64,000 nucleotides of DNA from Phytopseudomonas argentinensis (lineage in GTDB: Bacteria; Pseudomonadota; Gammaproteobacteria; Pseudomonadales; Pseudomonadaceae). Location of the stretch: the NCBI RefSeq assembly GCF_900113905.1, contig NZ_FORC01000001.1, positions 553,825 through 617,824 on the forward strand, written 5' to 3'. Under the pieces are notes generated by a model that did no database searches, was not told the origin of the DNA, and saw only the letters and a list, made by a program, of their open reading frames with translations. The translations under genes were made by a program, and so were the position numbers. Below are positions 28,463 through 37,628 of this stretch, in pieces. The first letter of the stretch is position 1. Every line of letters begins with the position of its first letter.

Positions 28463-29650
28463 TTAGCGCAGGAGGCTGAGAACCGACTGCGGCAACTGGT
28501 TGGCCTGGGCCAGAATCGCGGTACCTGCCTGTTGCAGCACCTGGTTCTTGGTCATGTTGGCCGTTTCTGCGGCGAAGTCAGTGTCCTGGATACGACCCCG
28601 GGCTGCCGACACGTTCTCGCCGATGTTCTGCAGGTTGGCGATGGTGTTGTCGAAGCGGTTCTGGATGGCACCCAGATCAGCGCGCTGGGAGTCGATCATT
28701 TTCAGCGCATCATCGATGACCAGTACCGCAGCTTGTGCACCGCTGGCCGAACTGATGTCGATGTCGGACACGCGGCTGTCGCCGGAAGCCGAGGCCTCGA
28801 AAGCGGTGACCGCAGTGGCGCCGGACGCAGCACCGTCGAAGGAGATCGAGGTGATGCTGCCGGTGGCAGCGCCGGAGGCATCTACACCAGAACGGGCAAC
28901 GTAGCTGATCTTGTCGCCATCGACGAAGGCGCCCACACCGATGTTGGCATCGTTGACCGCCGCGGCGATCTTGGCAGCTGCCTGCTCGGTGGTTTCATTG
29001 CCCTTGAAGTTGACGGTGATCTTGGTCTCGCCACTGGCAGCGCCGTTGACGGCCGCAGTGTTGATGGTAACGCTGCCGGTGCTCGCAGAAGAACCAGTCG
29101 CGAAGGTGGTCGCGCCACCGCTGGCAGTGTAGTACGAGCCTTTCAGCGACTCGGCGCTCATCTCGTCGATGCCGACGCTGATGATTTCGTTCGCAGCCGA
29201 ACCCACCTGGAAGCTCGCGGTACCGAAAGAGCCGTCCAGCAGCTTACGACCACCAAAGGTGGTGGTGTTGCTGATACGGTCCAGTTCCTTTTTGAGCTGG
29301 CCGACTTCGCTATTGAGCGCGTCGCGTTCCGAGGTGCTGTTGGAGCCGTTGGCAGACTGCAGGGACAGGTCACGCATACGCTGCAGGATGTTGGTGGACT
29401 GCTGCAGCGCACCTTCAGCGGTCTGGGCCAGCGAGATGCCATCGTTGGCGTTCTTGGTGGCGACGTTCAGGCCGTTGACCTGGCTGGTCAGACGGTTGGA
29501 GATCTGCAGACCGGCGGCATCATCCTTGGCGCTGTTGATACGGCTACCAGTGGACAGACGCTGCAGGGAGGTGCTCAGCGAGTTGGAAGAAGTGTTCAGG
29601 TTGCGCTGAGTGTTCAGCGACGCCACGTTGGTGTTGACAGTAAGAGCCAT
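28463..29650 (-). CDS. fliC: Flagellin
   Basis: 395 residues. Conserved N-terminal D0/D1 ([34 protein letters not shown]) and C-terminal D1/D0 ([30 protein letters not shown]) flank a Ser/Thr/Ala/Gly-rich variable segment at about 165-310, which offers O-glycosylation sites. I chose ATG 29650, with GGAGGA 7 nt upstream, over an in-frame ATG five codons earlier. Transcribed from a FliA promoter about 95 bp upstream. Adjacent sugar genes imply that it is glycosylated. Confidence 0.98.
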   Translation of the reverse strand: MALTVNTNVASLNTQRNLNTSSNSLSTSLQRLSTGSRINSAKDDAAGLQISNRLTSQVNGLNVATKNANDGISLAQTAEGALQQSTNILQRMRDLSLQSANGSNSTSERDALNSEVGQLKKELDRISNTTTFGGRKLLDGSFGTASFQVGSAANEIISVGIDEMSAESLKGSYYTASGGATTFATGSSASTGSVTINTAAVNGAASGETKITVNFKGNETTEQAAAKIAAAVNDANIGVGAFVDGDKISYVARSGVDASGAATGSITSISFDGAASGATAVTAFEASASGDSRVSDIDISSASGAQAAVLVIDDALKMIDSQRADLGAIQNRFDNTIANLQNIGENVSAARGRIQDTDFAAETANMTKNQVLQQAGTAILAQANQLPQSVLSLLR

Positions 29651-29744
29651 GATGCTGTCCTCCACAGGACTGTGATGCTTGCCTAAGCCTGCGACCTCGG
29701 GTGAGGCATTGCCCAGGCACCCATTTAGTTCGCGTTCGAATTAG

Positions 29745-29771
29745 TTATCGTCACCTTGACGAGAAGCTTTA
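29745..29771 (-). promoter_or_regulatory. FliA (sigma-28) promoter of fliC
   Basis: Minus strand TAAA (29768-29771), exactly 15 nt, GACGATAA (29745-29752); consensus TAAA-N15-GCCGATAA. The leader to fliC is about 85 nt. Confidence 0.88.
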
Positions 29772-29927
29772 GGGTCTGAAACAGCTTTTTCTTACCCTGT
29801 CTTACTTGGCGATAACTCTTCGGTGCACCATGCCCACTAAAAGCGTCGAGGCAGCGGCGCAACCGTCGTGAAGGTTATCGCCGCCCAACGCAAAAACTTG
29901 AGCGGCAGCAATTGGTCGGGAATCAAT

Positions 29928-29958
29928 GGCCGGGAAGCAGCTGACACGCTTGCCGGCC
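29928..29958 (-). terminator. Strong hairpin after the glycosyltransferase gene
   Basis: Minus strand GGCCGG-C-AAGC / GCTT-C-CCGGCC stem 20 bp past the stop of the last glycosylation gene. No U-run follows, so termination efficiency is uncertain. Confidence 0.5.
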
Positions 29959-29978
29959 GGTTAAGCTGGAGCGCCGGA

Positions 29979-32900
29979 TCAGTCCGGCAACCAGGCCCGG
30001 GCCCAAGCGTCCAGGTTTTCACCTTGCAGCATCCAGTCACTCAGTACGATCTTCTGCAGCTCGTCGCCCATGCGGGCAGTCGCGTCCAGATCGGCCAGGT
30101 GCATGCGGATAGCGTCCACCCAATCCTTGTAGCGATTTTTCACGCGGGTGACCGGGAAGGCATCGTCCTGATAGCAACGAATGTCACTGCACACCACCGG
30201 GAATCCACAGGCGCCGTACTCAAGCAGTCGCAGGTTGCTCTTGCATTCGTTGAACAGGTTCTGCTCGACCGGCGCGATGGCCAGATCCAGGTTGAGTTTT
30301 GCCAACGCAGCCGGATAACTCTCGATGTGCACGCCCGGGTGAAACTCGCGGATATAGGGCTTGAGGTTTTCCGGGCACATGCCGAAGAACACCCAATCCA
30401 CTTCGTTGGCCAACTCCCGCACCACATCGCCGACCATCTCGAGATCGCCGGTGTGGCTGATACCGCCGGCCCAGCCGACCCGAGGCCGGGCGGAAACACG
30501 TCGCGCGCTTTCCAGCCCCTGCCACCACTGGGTGGGCAGGCGATTCTTGACCACCCGGATATCGTCGTGAAGCCCGGAAAAGGCTTCGCCCAGCGCATCG
30601 GTGGACACCACGAAACGATCGACGAAGCCGAGCCCGCGGCGCAGGGTCTTGAGAATGTCCTTGGGCATGTGGCTTCTATGGATGTTCTTGACCGGCAAGT
30701 TGGGCAGGTAGTCGTCCAGCTCGTAGACCTTGAAGGCCCGGGAAAACGCCTTCATTCGCTGCATGGCCTGAATCCGGTCCTCGCCAACCTGGCGCTGCAG
30801 CACCACGGAGTCCGGGTCGTAGCGCTCCAAGTCAGGCGTATGCATCAAGCCGCGCGAAAGCGCGCCATCGACCAGCCCCTGCTGCTTCATGGCAATGAAA
30901 GGCTGAATTACCCGATAGTGGCCGCAGCCCTGCATGTCGGCCTGATGGACGAGCAACGTGGGTAATGGGCGCCAAGTCTGCAGCGGCCGCCAGCTGATCG
31001 CGTTGTCGGTCAACTTGAAACCGCCCCGCTGAACCAGCGATAGATTGGCGTTGTATGCAGGGTCACGGGCAAGCAGCGGCAGCCAGCGCTCGTACATGAT
31101 GGCCTGCTCGGCCACGAAGCGTTTTCGCTTGATCTCCTGCTTTTGCGGATCGATCGCCTTCTGGCTCACGTTGCCTTCGTGGAGTACCAAGGCATGGGGC
31201 GTCCAGACAGTCAGGTAGCCGGCTTGGCCGGCCTTGAGACAGAGATCGACATCGTTGTAGGAAACCTTGAAGGCCTCCTCGTCCATGCCGCCGACCTCCA
31301 TGTACAGGGATCGACGAATCATCAGGCAGGCGGCGGTAACCGCGCTGTAGTTCTGATCGACCTGCAAACGCCACATATGACCCGGGGTATCGACTGCCTC
31401 GCCGATGAACGGATGGTCGGCCGGGCCGTTGAGGCCCAGCACCACGCCGGCGTGCTGGATACGCCCGCTCGGGTAAAGCAGCTTGGCACCGACGATGCCG
31501 ACCTCCGGGCGCTGCGCGTGGTTGAGCATCTCGTCCAACCAGTCTTCGCGAATGATCGCCGTGTCGTTGTTGAGCAGTACCAGGTACTCGCCCCGTGCCT
31601 CACGTGCTGCGAAATTGTTCATCGCCGAGAAGTTGAACGGCTGCGGGTAGCGCAACACGCGGATCTTCTCCTCTTGAAGCGCCTCGATACCGGCCAGCCA
31701 GGCTTGCGCCTCGGGCGTTTCACTGGCGTTATCGATGATCAGAACCTCGTAGTGGGAATAGCGAGTCTGTTCGAGCAGGCTCTCCACACAGCGCTGCACC
31801 ATTGCCAGCTGATCCTTGGTGGGAATAAGGATCGAAACCAGCGGCCGCTCGCCATGCCCGTATTGGAGGTGATAACAGCCAGGGAATTTGGAATCGACTT
31901 GAGCCGACGAGTACCCACGCGTCTGCAGATGACGCTGGATGCGCTGGCGCTCCAGCGCACTATCCTGCATCAGTGGCGCCTCGGCGATACAGATCGGCTC
32001 TGCCACATGGCCCAGCCCCGCCATGCCACCCTGCTCGAGAAGCCGCAGAATCAGATCGAACTCCGCGATCTCCGGGCAGCTGGTGTCGAAGCCTTGCAAA
32101 TCGAGCAGCGTGTCGCGGTGAAACAGCCAGTGCTTGGCCATGCTCGCAGGGAAGCTCAACAGCAGATCCAAGTTGAAATCCGGACGCAGAGCCACAGTCA
32201 AGCTTCCATCCTTGGCGCGATGCAGCTCGTCGGCGTACAAGGCCCGGCACTGGTGGTCACCGAGCAGCTCGAGAGCGACCATCAGCAAGCCGCTGGCCGT
32301 GAACTCGGTACCTGCATCAGCAAGCAGCAACCAGTCGAAGTCGAGCTCACCGATCAGCCCGTTAATCGCCGCTACCCGCTCAGCATCGCTGGTTGTCCGC
32401 CAGACCAGACGTTCTCCAAGCGAGCTCTCAGGCCGCTCCGCCGACGATGACAGCACAGCCACACGAGTCTGCTCGAAGACAGGGCCGCTCTGCTCGAGGC
32501 TGCGCAGCGTGGTCATCACGGACTCGGGTTGCCCCTGCGGGTCGGACAGTACGATCAGGAAACGTGCGCCCCCGCTGAGGGCGGCCAGGCGCTGGCGAAT
32601 ATGCTGCATCTCGATAGCCGTGGCGGTACGGCCGGCCAGCCACTCCTGCAGCTGCTGCTGTGGAACCCTCTTGCTCTCCGCAGGCTTGGTAAACCGGGCG
32701 AGCAGATCGTAGTCGCGGAACTCGCCGGGCTCGCTCAGCGCCGCTACCCGTATGACACCATTGTCGCCGCCATCACTCACCCAGCCCAGGTGGCGAATCA
32801 GCTCCTTGAATTTCCTGTGCCACTCTATCCCGACACTCTGATCGTCACGCGCCTGCTGGCTGTATTGCTCGCTGGAGATACGGAAATACGACAGTGGCCG

Positions 32901-33548
32901 CGCCAGCATGGCCAGGTTGCCCTGACGCAGCAGTTTTGCGTAGATGGCCAGGTCGCCGATCCAGTCTATCTCCTGCCCGTCGAGCGAAAAGATGCCATCG
33001 CCAAACGCCAGCAGATCCGCGCGCCGACAGAGCACGGAGCTGGGTTCACCGACGAAGTTGACGGTGTGGTCGCCCCAGAAGGAAACGACGTCAGGCCCAT
33101 TGAGCAGCGCGTCGCCCTCGAAGGGAAAAACGGTGGCGGAAATGTCCGGTAGGAAATCCCCGTCTTTGTCGATCAGCCGACGCCGCGACGAGACCAGCGA
33201 AACGCCCGGGGTGTTCTCCAGCGTGTCGACCAGCAGGCGAATGCAGTCCGGGACAATGACGTCGTCGTCGTAGAGGAACTTGATGTACTCGCCGCGGGCT
33301 TCCGCCACACAACGCGTGACGTTGCCAATCTCGCCCAGCCCCACCTGGTTACGTATATAACGAATGGGCCAGGGGCTCTTTGCCTTGAGCTTCTCGACGA
33401 TTGTGGCAATGCCGTCGTCCGGACAATCGTCGCCGATCACGATTTCTATGTCATCGTAGTTCTGGCGTAAGGCGCTGCTCAGTGCGGCTTCGAAGTAGGT
33501 GGCCTTATAGGCCGGAATCACGATACTGACCAGTCTGGTAGAACTCAT
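29979..33548 (-). CDS. Large multidomain flagellin glycosyltransferase
   Basis: 1189 residues in four blocks. A GT2 domain at 5-250 starts VSIVIPAYKATYFEAALSSA and has FLYDDDV. A degenerate GT2-like unit lies at about 325-530. A second true GT2 at 568-830 has VSILIPTKDQLAMVQRCVES and LVLLNNDTAI. A GT-B-like domain covers 875-1189 (HQADMQGCGHYRVIQPF; LRLLEYGACGFPVVCSD). Length and position between fliC and the sugar genes match FgtA/Fgt1 of P. aeruginosa and P. syringae, which build the flagellin glycan. ATG 33548 has AGGA 8 nt upstream. Confidence 0.88.
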   Translation of the reverse strand: MSSTRLVSIVIPAYKATYFEAALSSALRQNYDDIEIVIGDDCPDDGIATIVEKLKAKSPWPIRYIRNQVGLGEIGNVTRCVAEARGEYIKFLYDDDVIVPDCIRLLVDTLENTPGVSLVSSRRRLIDKDGDFLPDISATVFPFEGDALLNGPDVVSFWGDHTVNFVGEPSSVLCRRADLLAFGDGIFSLDGQEIDWIGDLAIYAKLLRQGNLAMLARPLSYFRISSEQYSQQARDDQSVGIEWHRKFKELIRHLGWVSDGGDNGVIRVAALSEPGEFRDYDLLARFTKPAESKRVPQQQLQEWLAGRTATAIEMQHIRQRLAALSGGARFLIVLSDPQGQPESVMTTLRSLEQSGPVFEQTRVAVLSSSAERPESSLGERLVWRTTSDAERVAAINGLIGELDFDWLLLADAGTEFTASGLLMVALELLGDHQCRALYADELHRAKDGSLTVALRPDFNLDLLLSFPASMAKHWLFHRDTLLDLQGFDTSCPEIAEFDLILRLLEQGGMAGLGHVAEPICIAEAPLMQDSALERQRIQRHLQTRGYSSAQVDSKFPGCYHLQYGHGERPLVSILIPTKDQLAMVQRCVESLLEQTRYSHYEVLIIDNASETPEAQAWLAGIEALQEEKIRVLRYPQPFNFSAMNNFAAREARGEYLVLLNNDTAIIREDWLDEMLNHAQRPEVGIVGAKLLYPSGRIQHAGVVLGLNGPADHPFIGEAVDTPGHMWRLQVDQNYSAVTAACLMIRRSLYMEVGGMDEEAFKVSYNDVDLCLKAGQAGYLTVWTPHALVLHEGNVSQKAIDPQKQEIKRKRFVAEQAIMYERWLPLLARDPAYNANLSLVQRGGFKLTDNAISWRPLQTWRPLPTLLVHQADMQGCGHYRVIQPFIAMKQQGLVDGALSRGLMHTPDLERYDPDSVVLQRQVGEDRIQAMQRMKAFSRAFKVYELDDYLPNLPVKNIHRSHMPKDILKTLRRGLGFVDRFVVSTDALGEAFSGLHDDIRVVKNRLPTQWWQGLESARRVSARPRVGWAGGISHTGDLEMVGDVVRELANEVDWVFFGMCPENLKPYIREFHPGVHIESYPAALAKLNLDLAIAPVEQNLFNECKSNLRLLEYGACGFPVVCSDIRCYQDDAFPVTRVKNRYKDWVDAIRMHLADLDATARMGDELQKIVLSDWMLQGENLDAWARAWLPD

Positions 33549-33579
33549 CGGAAACATCCTGGATTGACGTAGCGACCCG

Positions 33580-34188
33580 TCAGGTCGGTTTGGGAAGCGC
33601 CGCTTCGAACATCGCCAGGGTCAACGGCTCGAACGGCCGCTCGGCCTGCAGCTCGCGCTCACTTTCGGCGATGAGGTCAGACGGTCTTGGCTTGATATGG
33701 CGAGCAGGCGATCCGACGTAGACCCCCCACGGCTCCAGCGATTTGGTGACCACGGAGCCCGAACCTACCGCACACCCCTCGCCCACAGTCACGCCAGGCA
33801 GGATCACGGTATTGGCACCAATGATGGCATGGCGGCCGATACGCACATGGGAGCGGGTGACGGCTCGATAAGCGCCCGGAATGGTCGAATTGGTTAACCC
33901 TCCACCGAGGAAATCATCACTACCGCAGAGCACCCGTACCCCGGACGAAAGTGTCGAGAAGTCCTCGAGTACCACCACCCCTCCGCCCGTGACGGAGGAG
34001 AACGACGCGATGTGCACATAGCTGCCGATGAACATCGGCGCGGTGGCGTAGATGAAAACGAAGTCGTCGATGATGACGTTGTCGCCGATGCTGATATGTT
34101 CCCGCCCGATGACCTTGGCGCCAGGAAAGATGTGCACATTGCTGCCCACTTTACGGAATCCGGACAAGGTGTCGCCTGGAGCAGTCAT
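33580..34188 (-). CDS. Left-handed beta-helix acyltransferase (sugar O/N-acetyltransferase)
   Basis: 202 residues with hexapeptide repeats typical of LbH transferases (VHIFPGAKVIGREHISIGDN; HAIIGANTVILPGVTVGEGC; AVGSGSVVTKSLEPWGVYVG SPARHIKPR in sequence). It probably acetylates an amino sugar made by the neighbouring VioA-like aminotransferase. The frame opens at a GTG overlapping the methyltransferase stop (34206), but ATG 34188 has a perfect AGGAGG 5 nt upstream and is preferred. Similar genes are found in P. syringae viosamine islands. Confidence 0.85.
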   Translation of the reverse strand: MTAPGDTLSGFRKVGSNVHIFPGAKVIGREHISIGDNVIIDDFVFIYATAPMFIGSYVHIASFSSVTGGGVVVLEDFSTLSSGVRVLCGSDDFLGGGLTNSTIPGAYRAVTRSHVRIGRHAIIGANTVILPGVTVGEGCAVGSGSVVTKSLEPWGVYVGSPARHIKPRPSDLIAESERELQAERPFEPLTLAMFEAALPKPT

Positions 34189-34202
34189 ATTCCCCTCCTC
34201 GC

Positions 34203-34925
34203 TCACTTACTGCCAACGTACAGAATGGACGTCTCAGTAATACCGTGCATCCTGAACGCGCCCTCGCGGAAACGGGCGCTGTCGAAGGATTCAACAGCGA
34301 ACCCGCCTTTTTTCAGGCGTCCGAGAAAATCGTCCTTTGCATACATGCGTATATGGTCGTCCTGACCGAAACGCGCCCAGCGCTCATCCACGCTCTTTTC
34401 GTTCGGGTCTTCGTCGGTTTCGTGGATCGTGGTGAGGATCGGCACCATCAGGATCGCGCGGCCACCGGGCGCCAGCACCCTGTGCAGTTCGGCAATGGCC
34501 TTGGCATCGTCTGGCACGTGTTCGAGCACGTGGGAACAGACGATGAAATCGAAGGACTCGTCCGGGTAAAGGTGCATGTCGGTGATGTCGACCTTGTCAT
34601 CCGCCAGTTCCGAGTACAGGTCGGCAGATCGATACTGCACGTTCGTCAGGCCCCGCAGCAGCTTCGACAGGACAGGCGCCGGGGCGATGTCCAGGATGCG
34701 CAGCGGCCGACCTTCCGGCCTCGGCAGGAACTGCGCAATATACAAGGCGTACAGCCTGTCGCGGTCGGAGCACTGGCAAGCCGGGCAGCTGTACTGGCCG
34801 ATGTTCAAGGTCTCGAAATCCTCCAGGGAATAGAAGACCTTGAGCCTGTGAAAGACCTCGAAGTACTTGGCCGGCAGTGGCAGAAAGTTGGGAAACCGTG
34901 AAGCGCAAACGGGACATGTACGCAT
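34203..34925 (-). CDS. SAM-dependent methyltransferase with N-terminal zinc-finger-like cysteines
   Basis: 240 residues. The N-terminal CPVC and CPACQCSDR clusters suggest a zinc site. The class I methyltransferase core has RILDIAPAPVLSKLLRGL (motif I region), DMHLYPDESFDFIVCSHVLE and HRVLAPGGRAILMVP. Likely methylates a glycan precursor or the finished flagellin sugar. Its ATG overlaps the aminotransferase stop by one base (TAATG), so translation is coupled. Confidence 0.85.
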   Translation of the reverse strand: MRTCPVCASRFPNFLPLPAKYFEVFHRLKVFYSLEDFETLNIGQYSCPACQCSDRDRLYALYIAQFLPRPEGRPLRILDIAPAPVLSKLLRGLTNVQYRSADLYSELADDKVDITDMHLYPDESFDFIVCSHVLEHVPDDAKAIAELHRVLAPGGRAILMVPILTTIHETDEDPNEKSVDERWARFGQDDHIRMYAKDDFLGRLKKGGFAVESFDSARFREGAFRMHGITETSILYVGSK

Positions 34926-36046
34926 TATCGGGAACTCTCGGCAGCGTGAGCCTTGATCAGTGCGACCACCTGTTCCAGCAGTTCGTCGCTTAGGCTGTCA
35001 TAGATGGGCAGACACAAGACTCGGGAAGATATTTCCCGGGCGATCGGCAGGCGTGCGTCGCGCGCGGAGTCGCCACCCCGATACATGGGAAATTGCGAAA
35101 TCAACGGATAGAAATAGCGACGGACCAAGATATCTCTCTCGCGGAAACTTTCATAAAGTTCGTCACGGGAGATACCGAAATCGTCTCCGACCAGGATCGG
35201 AAAGTAGGAATAATTGTGCCCTTGTCGATCCTGGCAAGCGAAGCTGATGCCCTTCACCGCCTTCAGGGCATCGCGGTACATGCCGTCGATACGCTGGCGC
35301 CGGGCTAGCGCCGCATCGATGTGCTTGAGCTGCAACAGGCCGAATGCCGCGTTCACTTCACTCATCTTGCCGTTGATGCCGGGGGCAACCACCGTCACTT
35401 CATCGGCGAAGCCGAAGTTCTTCAGAAAATCGACACGCTGCTTGATCTTGGCGTCAGGGCAGATGATCGCACCGCCTTCGAAGGTATTGAAGACTTTGGT
35501 GGCATGAAAACTCAGGATCGACAGATCGCCATTACGCAGGATGCTGGTACCGTCCTGGCGTACCGCGAATGCATGTGCCGCGTCATAAATGACTTTCAAT
35601 CCATAGGTGTCTGCGATGCGCTGGATCCGGCTTGTGTCGCAGGGCGTCCCGTAGCAATGCACGGGCAGGATGGCCGTCGTTAACGGAGTGATCGCCTCCT
35701 CGATCTTGGCGGGATCGAGGTTGCAGGTGTGCGGATCGATATCGACGAAGACGGGCTTCAACCCGTTCCACAGCAACGAGTGTGCGGTAGCCACGAAGGA
35801 GTACGGGGTGGTGATGACTTCCCCGGTGACACGCAACGCTTGTAATGCGGTGACCAGCGCCAATGTTCCATTGGCGAACAGACAGAGATGCTCAACACCA
35901 AGGTACTCAGCCAGCTCCTTTTCCAGCTGCTCGTGAAAAGGCCCTCCATTCGTCAGTCGCCGGCTGTCCCATATCTGCTGCAGGTAGGGAATGAAGTCTT
36001 CCAGCGGAGGAAGCAGCGGGCTGGTAACCGGAACGGGTTTCACCAT
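34925..36046 (-). CDS. vioA: VioA-like dTDP-4-keto-6-deoxyglucose aminotransferase (DegT/DnrJ family)
   Basis: 373 residues. PLP Lys is in LSFHATKVFNTFEGG; other family motifs are TPYSFVATAHSLLWNGLKPV, IYDAAHAFAV and APGINGKMSEVNAAFGLLQL. From memory the pattern is closest to VioA/FdtB-type enzymes, which make 4-amino-4,6-dideoxyglucose (viosamine), the flagellin sugar of P. syringae. No rmlAB genes are nearby, so the nucleotide sugar would come from elsewhere. First gene of a four-gene coupled operon placed between flgL and fliC. Exact sugar product is inferred. Confidence 0.7.
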   Translation of the reverse strand: MVKPVPVTSPLLPPLEDFIPYLQQIWDSRRLTNGGPFHEQLEKELAEYLGVEHLCLFANGTLALVTALQALRVTGEVITTPYSFVATAHSLLWNGLKPVFVDIDPHTCNLDPAKIEEAITPLTTAILPVHCYGTPCDTSRIQRIADTYGLKVIYDAAHAFAVRQDGTSILRNGDLSILSFHATKVFNTFEGGAIICPDAKIKQRVDFLKNFGFADEVTVVAPGINGKMSEVNAAFGLLQLKHIDAALARRQRIDGMYRDALKAVKGISFACQDRQGHNYSYFPILVGDDFGISRDELYESFRERDILVRRYFYPLISQFPMYRGGDSARDARLPIAREISSRVLCLPIYDSLSDELLEQVVALIKAHAAESSR

Positions 36047-36185
36047 GAGAGAAATCTCTGAGTTCAAGATAAGCCTGGCTTGACCCGAAAGCGGAACCGC
36101 CAATATTCCGCGACTGCACCAGTCAACTCGATGTCAGTAGCAAGAAGCTAGCCAAACTAAAAATGTCCCGCGCGCTTATGCCGCC

Positions 36186-37430
36186 TTACAACTTGCTGAA
36201 CAAGTTAAGACCACTGATCTTCACGTAGCTCTGCTGCGCCGCGTCAAGAATCAGGCTTTGGAAAGACAGGCGAGAAAGGGCTTCTGGATAATCCAGCTCA
36301 CGCAGTTCGGCCTGCACGGCCTTGTTGCCCAGGGCCGAGTCTTCGTTACTGGTGAGCGTGGTATCGATGATGTTGCGCCGCGCACCGATGTCACCACGCG
36401 TGCTGTCGATCACGATACTGGCATTGGACAGATTGGTGATGGCCTCGGCGACCGCATCTCGGACCATCAGGCCGCCCTCAGGCGTCGACGGCGTTTCTTC
36501 GAGCGCCTTGCGCAGATTGGCAATCGAATCCAGAACGCCTTGGGCCTGTCTGTTGGGGTCGGCTGTCACGGTGATGCGATCACCAGCGGCCGGCACGCCA
36601 TCGAAATTGATCATGACCCCGCGAAATACCAACTTGTCGGCGGTTTTCTCGTTTTCATCCATGGAGCCTGCGGCCAGGCGCGGCGTCGTAGTGCCAGCCG
36701 CGAACACTTCATAGCTGGTGGCACTGGGGTTGCCAAACACGATATCGACACCGCCGTCCGGGAAACCGGGCGTGCCGGTAAACGCCACCTCATCCTGCAC
36801 CAAAGGGGTAGAGGCACGCAGCGTCGAGCCTGCCTGCAGCGTCGGCGTGGCATCCAGCCGCCCGGCATTGGTGACATTCTGGAAAACCTTCTTGCCGTTA
36901 TCGCTGATCGCCACATTCAGCGAGCTGGCAATTTCCAACTTGCGCTGCCCCTCGTCACCTTGATAGCTGTAGGTGCCATCGGCATTGCGGACAAAAGGCT
37001 CGGCCTTGCCCTGAAAGCCGGAGAACAGGTACTCGCCGCGGGCATTCTTGGTGTTCATCAGGCCCAGCAGCTCATTTTCCCGCTCGCGCAATTCGGCCGC
37101 ATTGGACTTGCGATCATCGGCACTGAGCGAGCCACTGCCAGAGCGAACGGCAAGCTCCTGGACACGTAGCAGGACGGTATTGATCGAGTTGAGAACGGAC
37201 TCTTCCTGCACCAGGCTGTTATCGGCCGCCGTGAGGTTTTCCTTGTGCTGACTCAATACGTTCTGCTGCTGCTCGAGCTGCAACAGGCGCACCGACGCGA
37301 CCGGATCGTCAGCTGGAGTGAGAATGCGATTACCGGTACTGATCTGTTCCTGGGTGCGAATGGCATTGGCGTAGTTGCGCTGCAGGCCTTGCACGCCGTT
37401 GTTGAACGCCTGAACAGTGGAAATGCGCAT
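36186..37430 (-). CDS. flgL: FlgL, hook-filament junction protein 2 (HAP3)
   Basis: 414 residues. N-terminal MRISTVQAFNNGVQGLQRNY and C-terminal SRLSFQSLILDAAQQSYVKI SGLNLFSKL are flagellin-like helices. Together with FlgK it links hook and filament. ATG 37430 has CGAGG 5 nt upstream; the longer frame is not supported. It is the last gene of the flgF-flgL operon; 198 bp with several small hairpins separate it from flgK. Confidence 0.96.
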   Translation of the reverse strand: MRISTVQAFNNGVQGLQRNYANAIRTQEQISTGNRILTPADDPVASVRLLQLEQQQNVLSQHKENLTAADNSLVQEESVLNSINTVLLRVQELAVRSGSGSLSADDRKSNAAELRERENELLGLMNTKNARGEYLFSGFQGKAEPFVRNADGTYSYQGDEGQRKLEIASSLNVAISDNGKKVFQNVTNAGRLDATPTLQAGSTLRASTPLVQDEVAFTGTPGFPDGGVDIVFGNPSATSYEVFAAGTTTPRLAAGSMDENEKTADKLVFRGVMINFDGVPAAGDRITVTADPNRQAQGVLDSIANLRKALEETPSTPEGGLMVRDAVAEAITNLSNASIVIDSTRGDIGARRNIIDTTLTSNEDSALGNKAVQAELRELDYPEALSRLSFQSLILDAAQQSYVKISGLNLFSKL

Positions 37431-37628
37431 AACAGCCTCGTCTTCTCTGACGGTGGCTGACATTGGCCAGCCCCGCACCCGCTTGGGGATTTGTTGAACC
37501 ACCTGCCGTTTGCCGGGTGGTCGAACGGATAATCGTTAGTGGCGCGCTTGCGCGGCACATCCAGTGGACAACGCTGACACCTCGTTACGACCCTGCTCGC
37601 CTCACGGCGAGCGCGACGCCACTACTCG

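Noticed and set aside
29813..29822. GGCGATAAC on the + strand as a second FliA -10
   Set aside because: No TAAA element 15 bp upstream and no gene in that direction.
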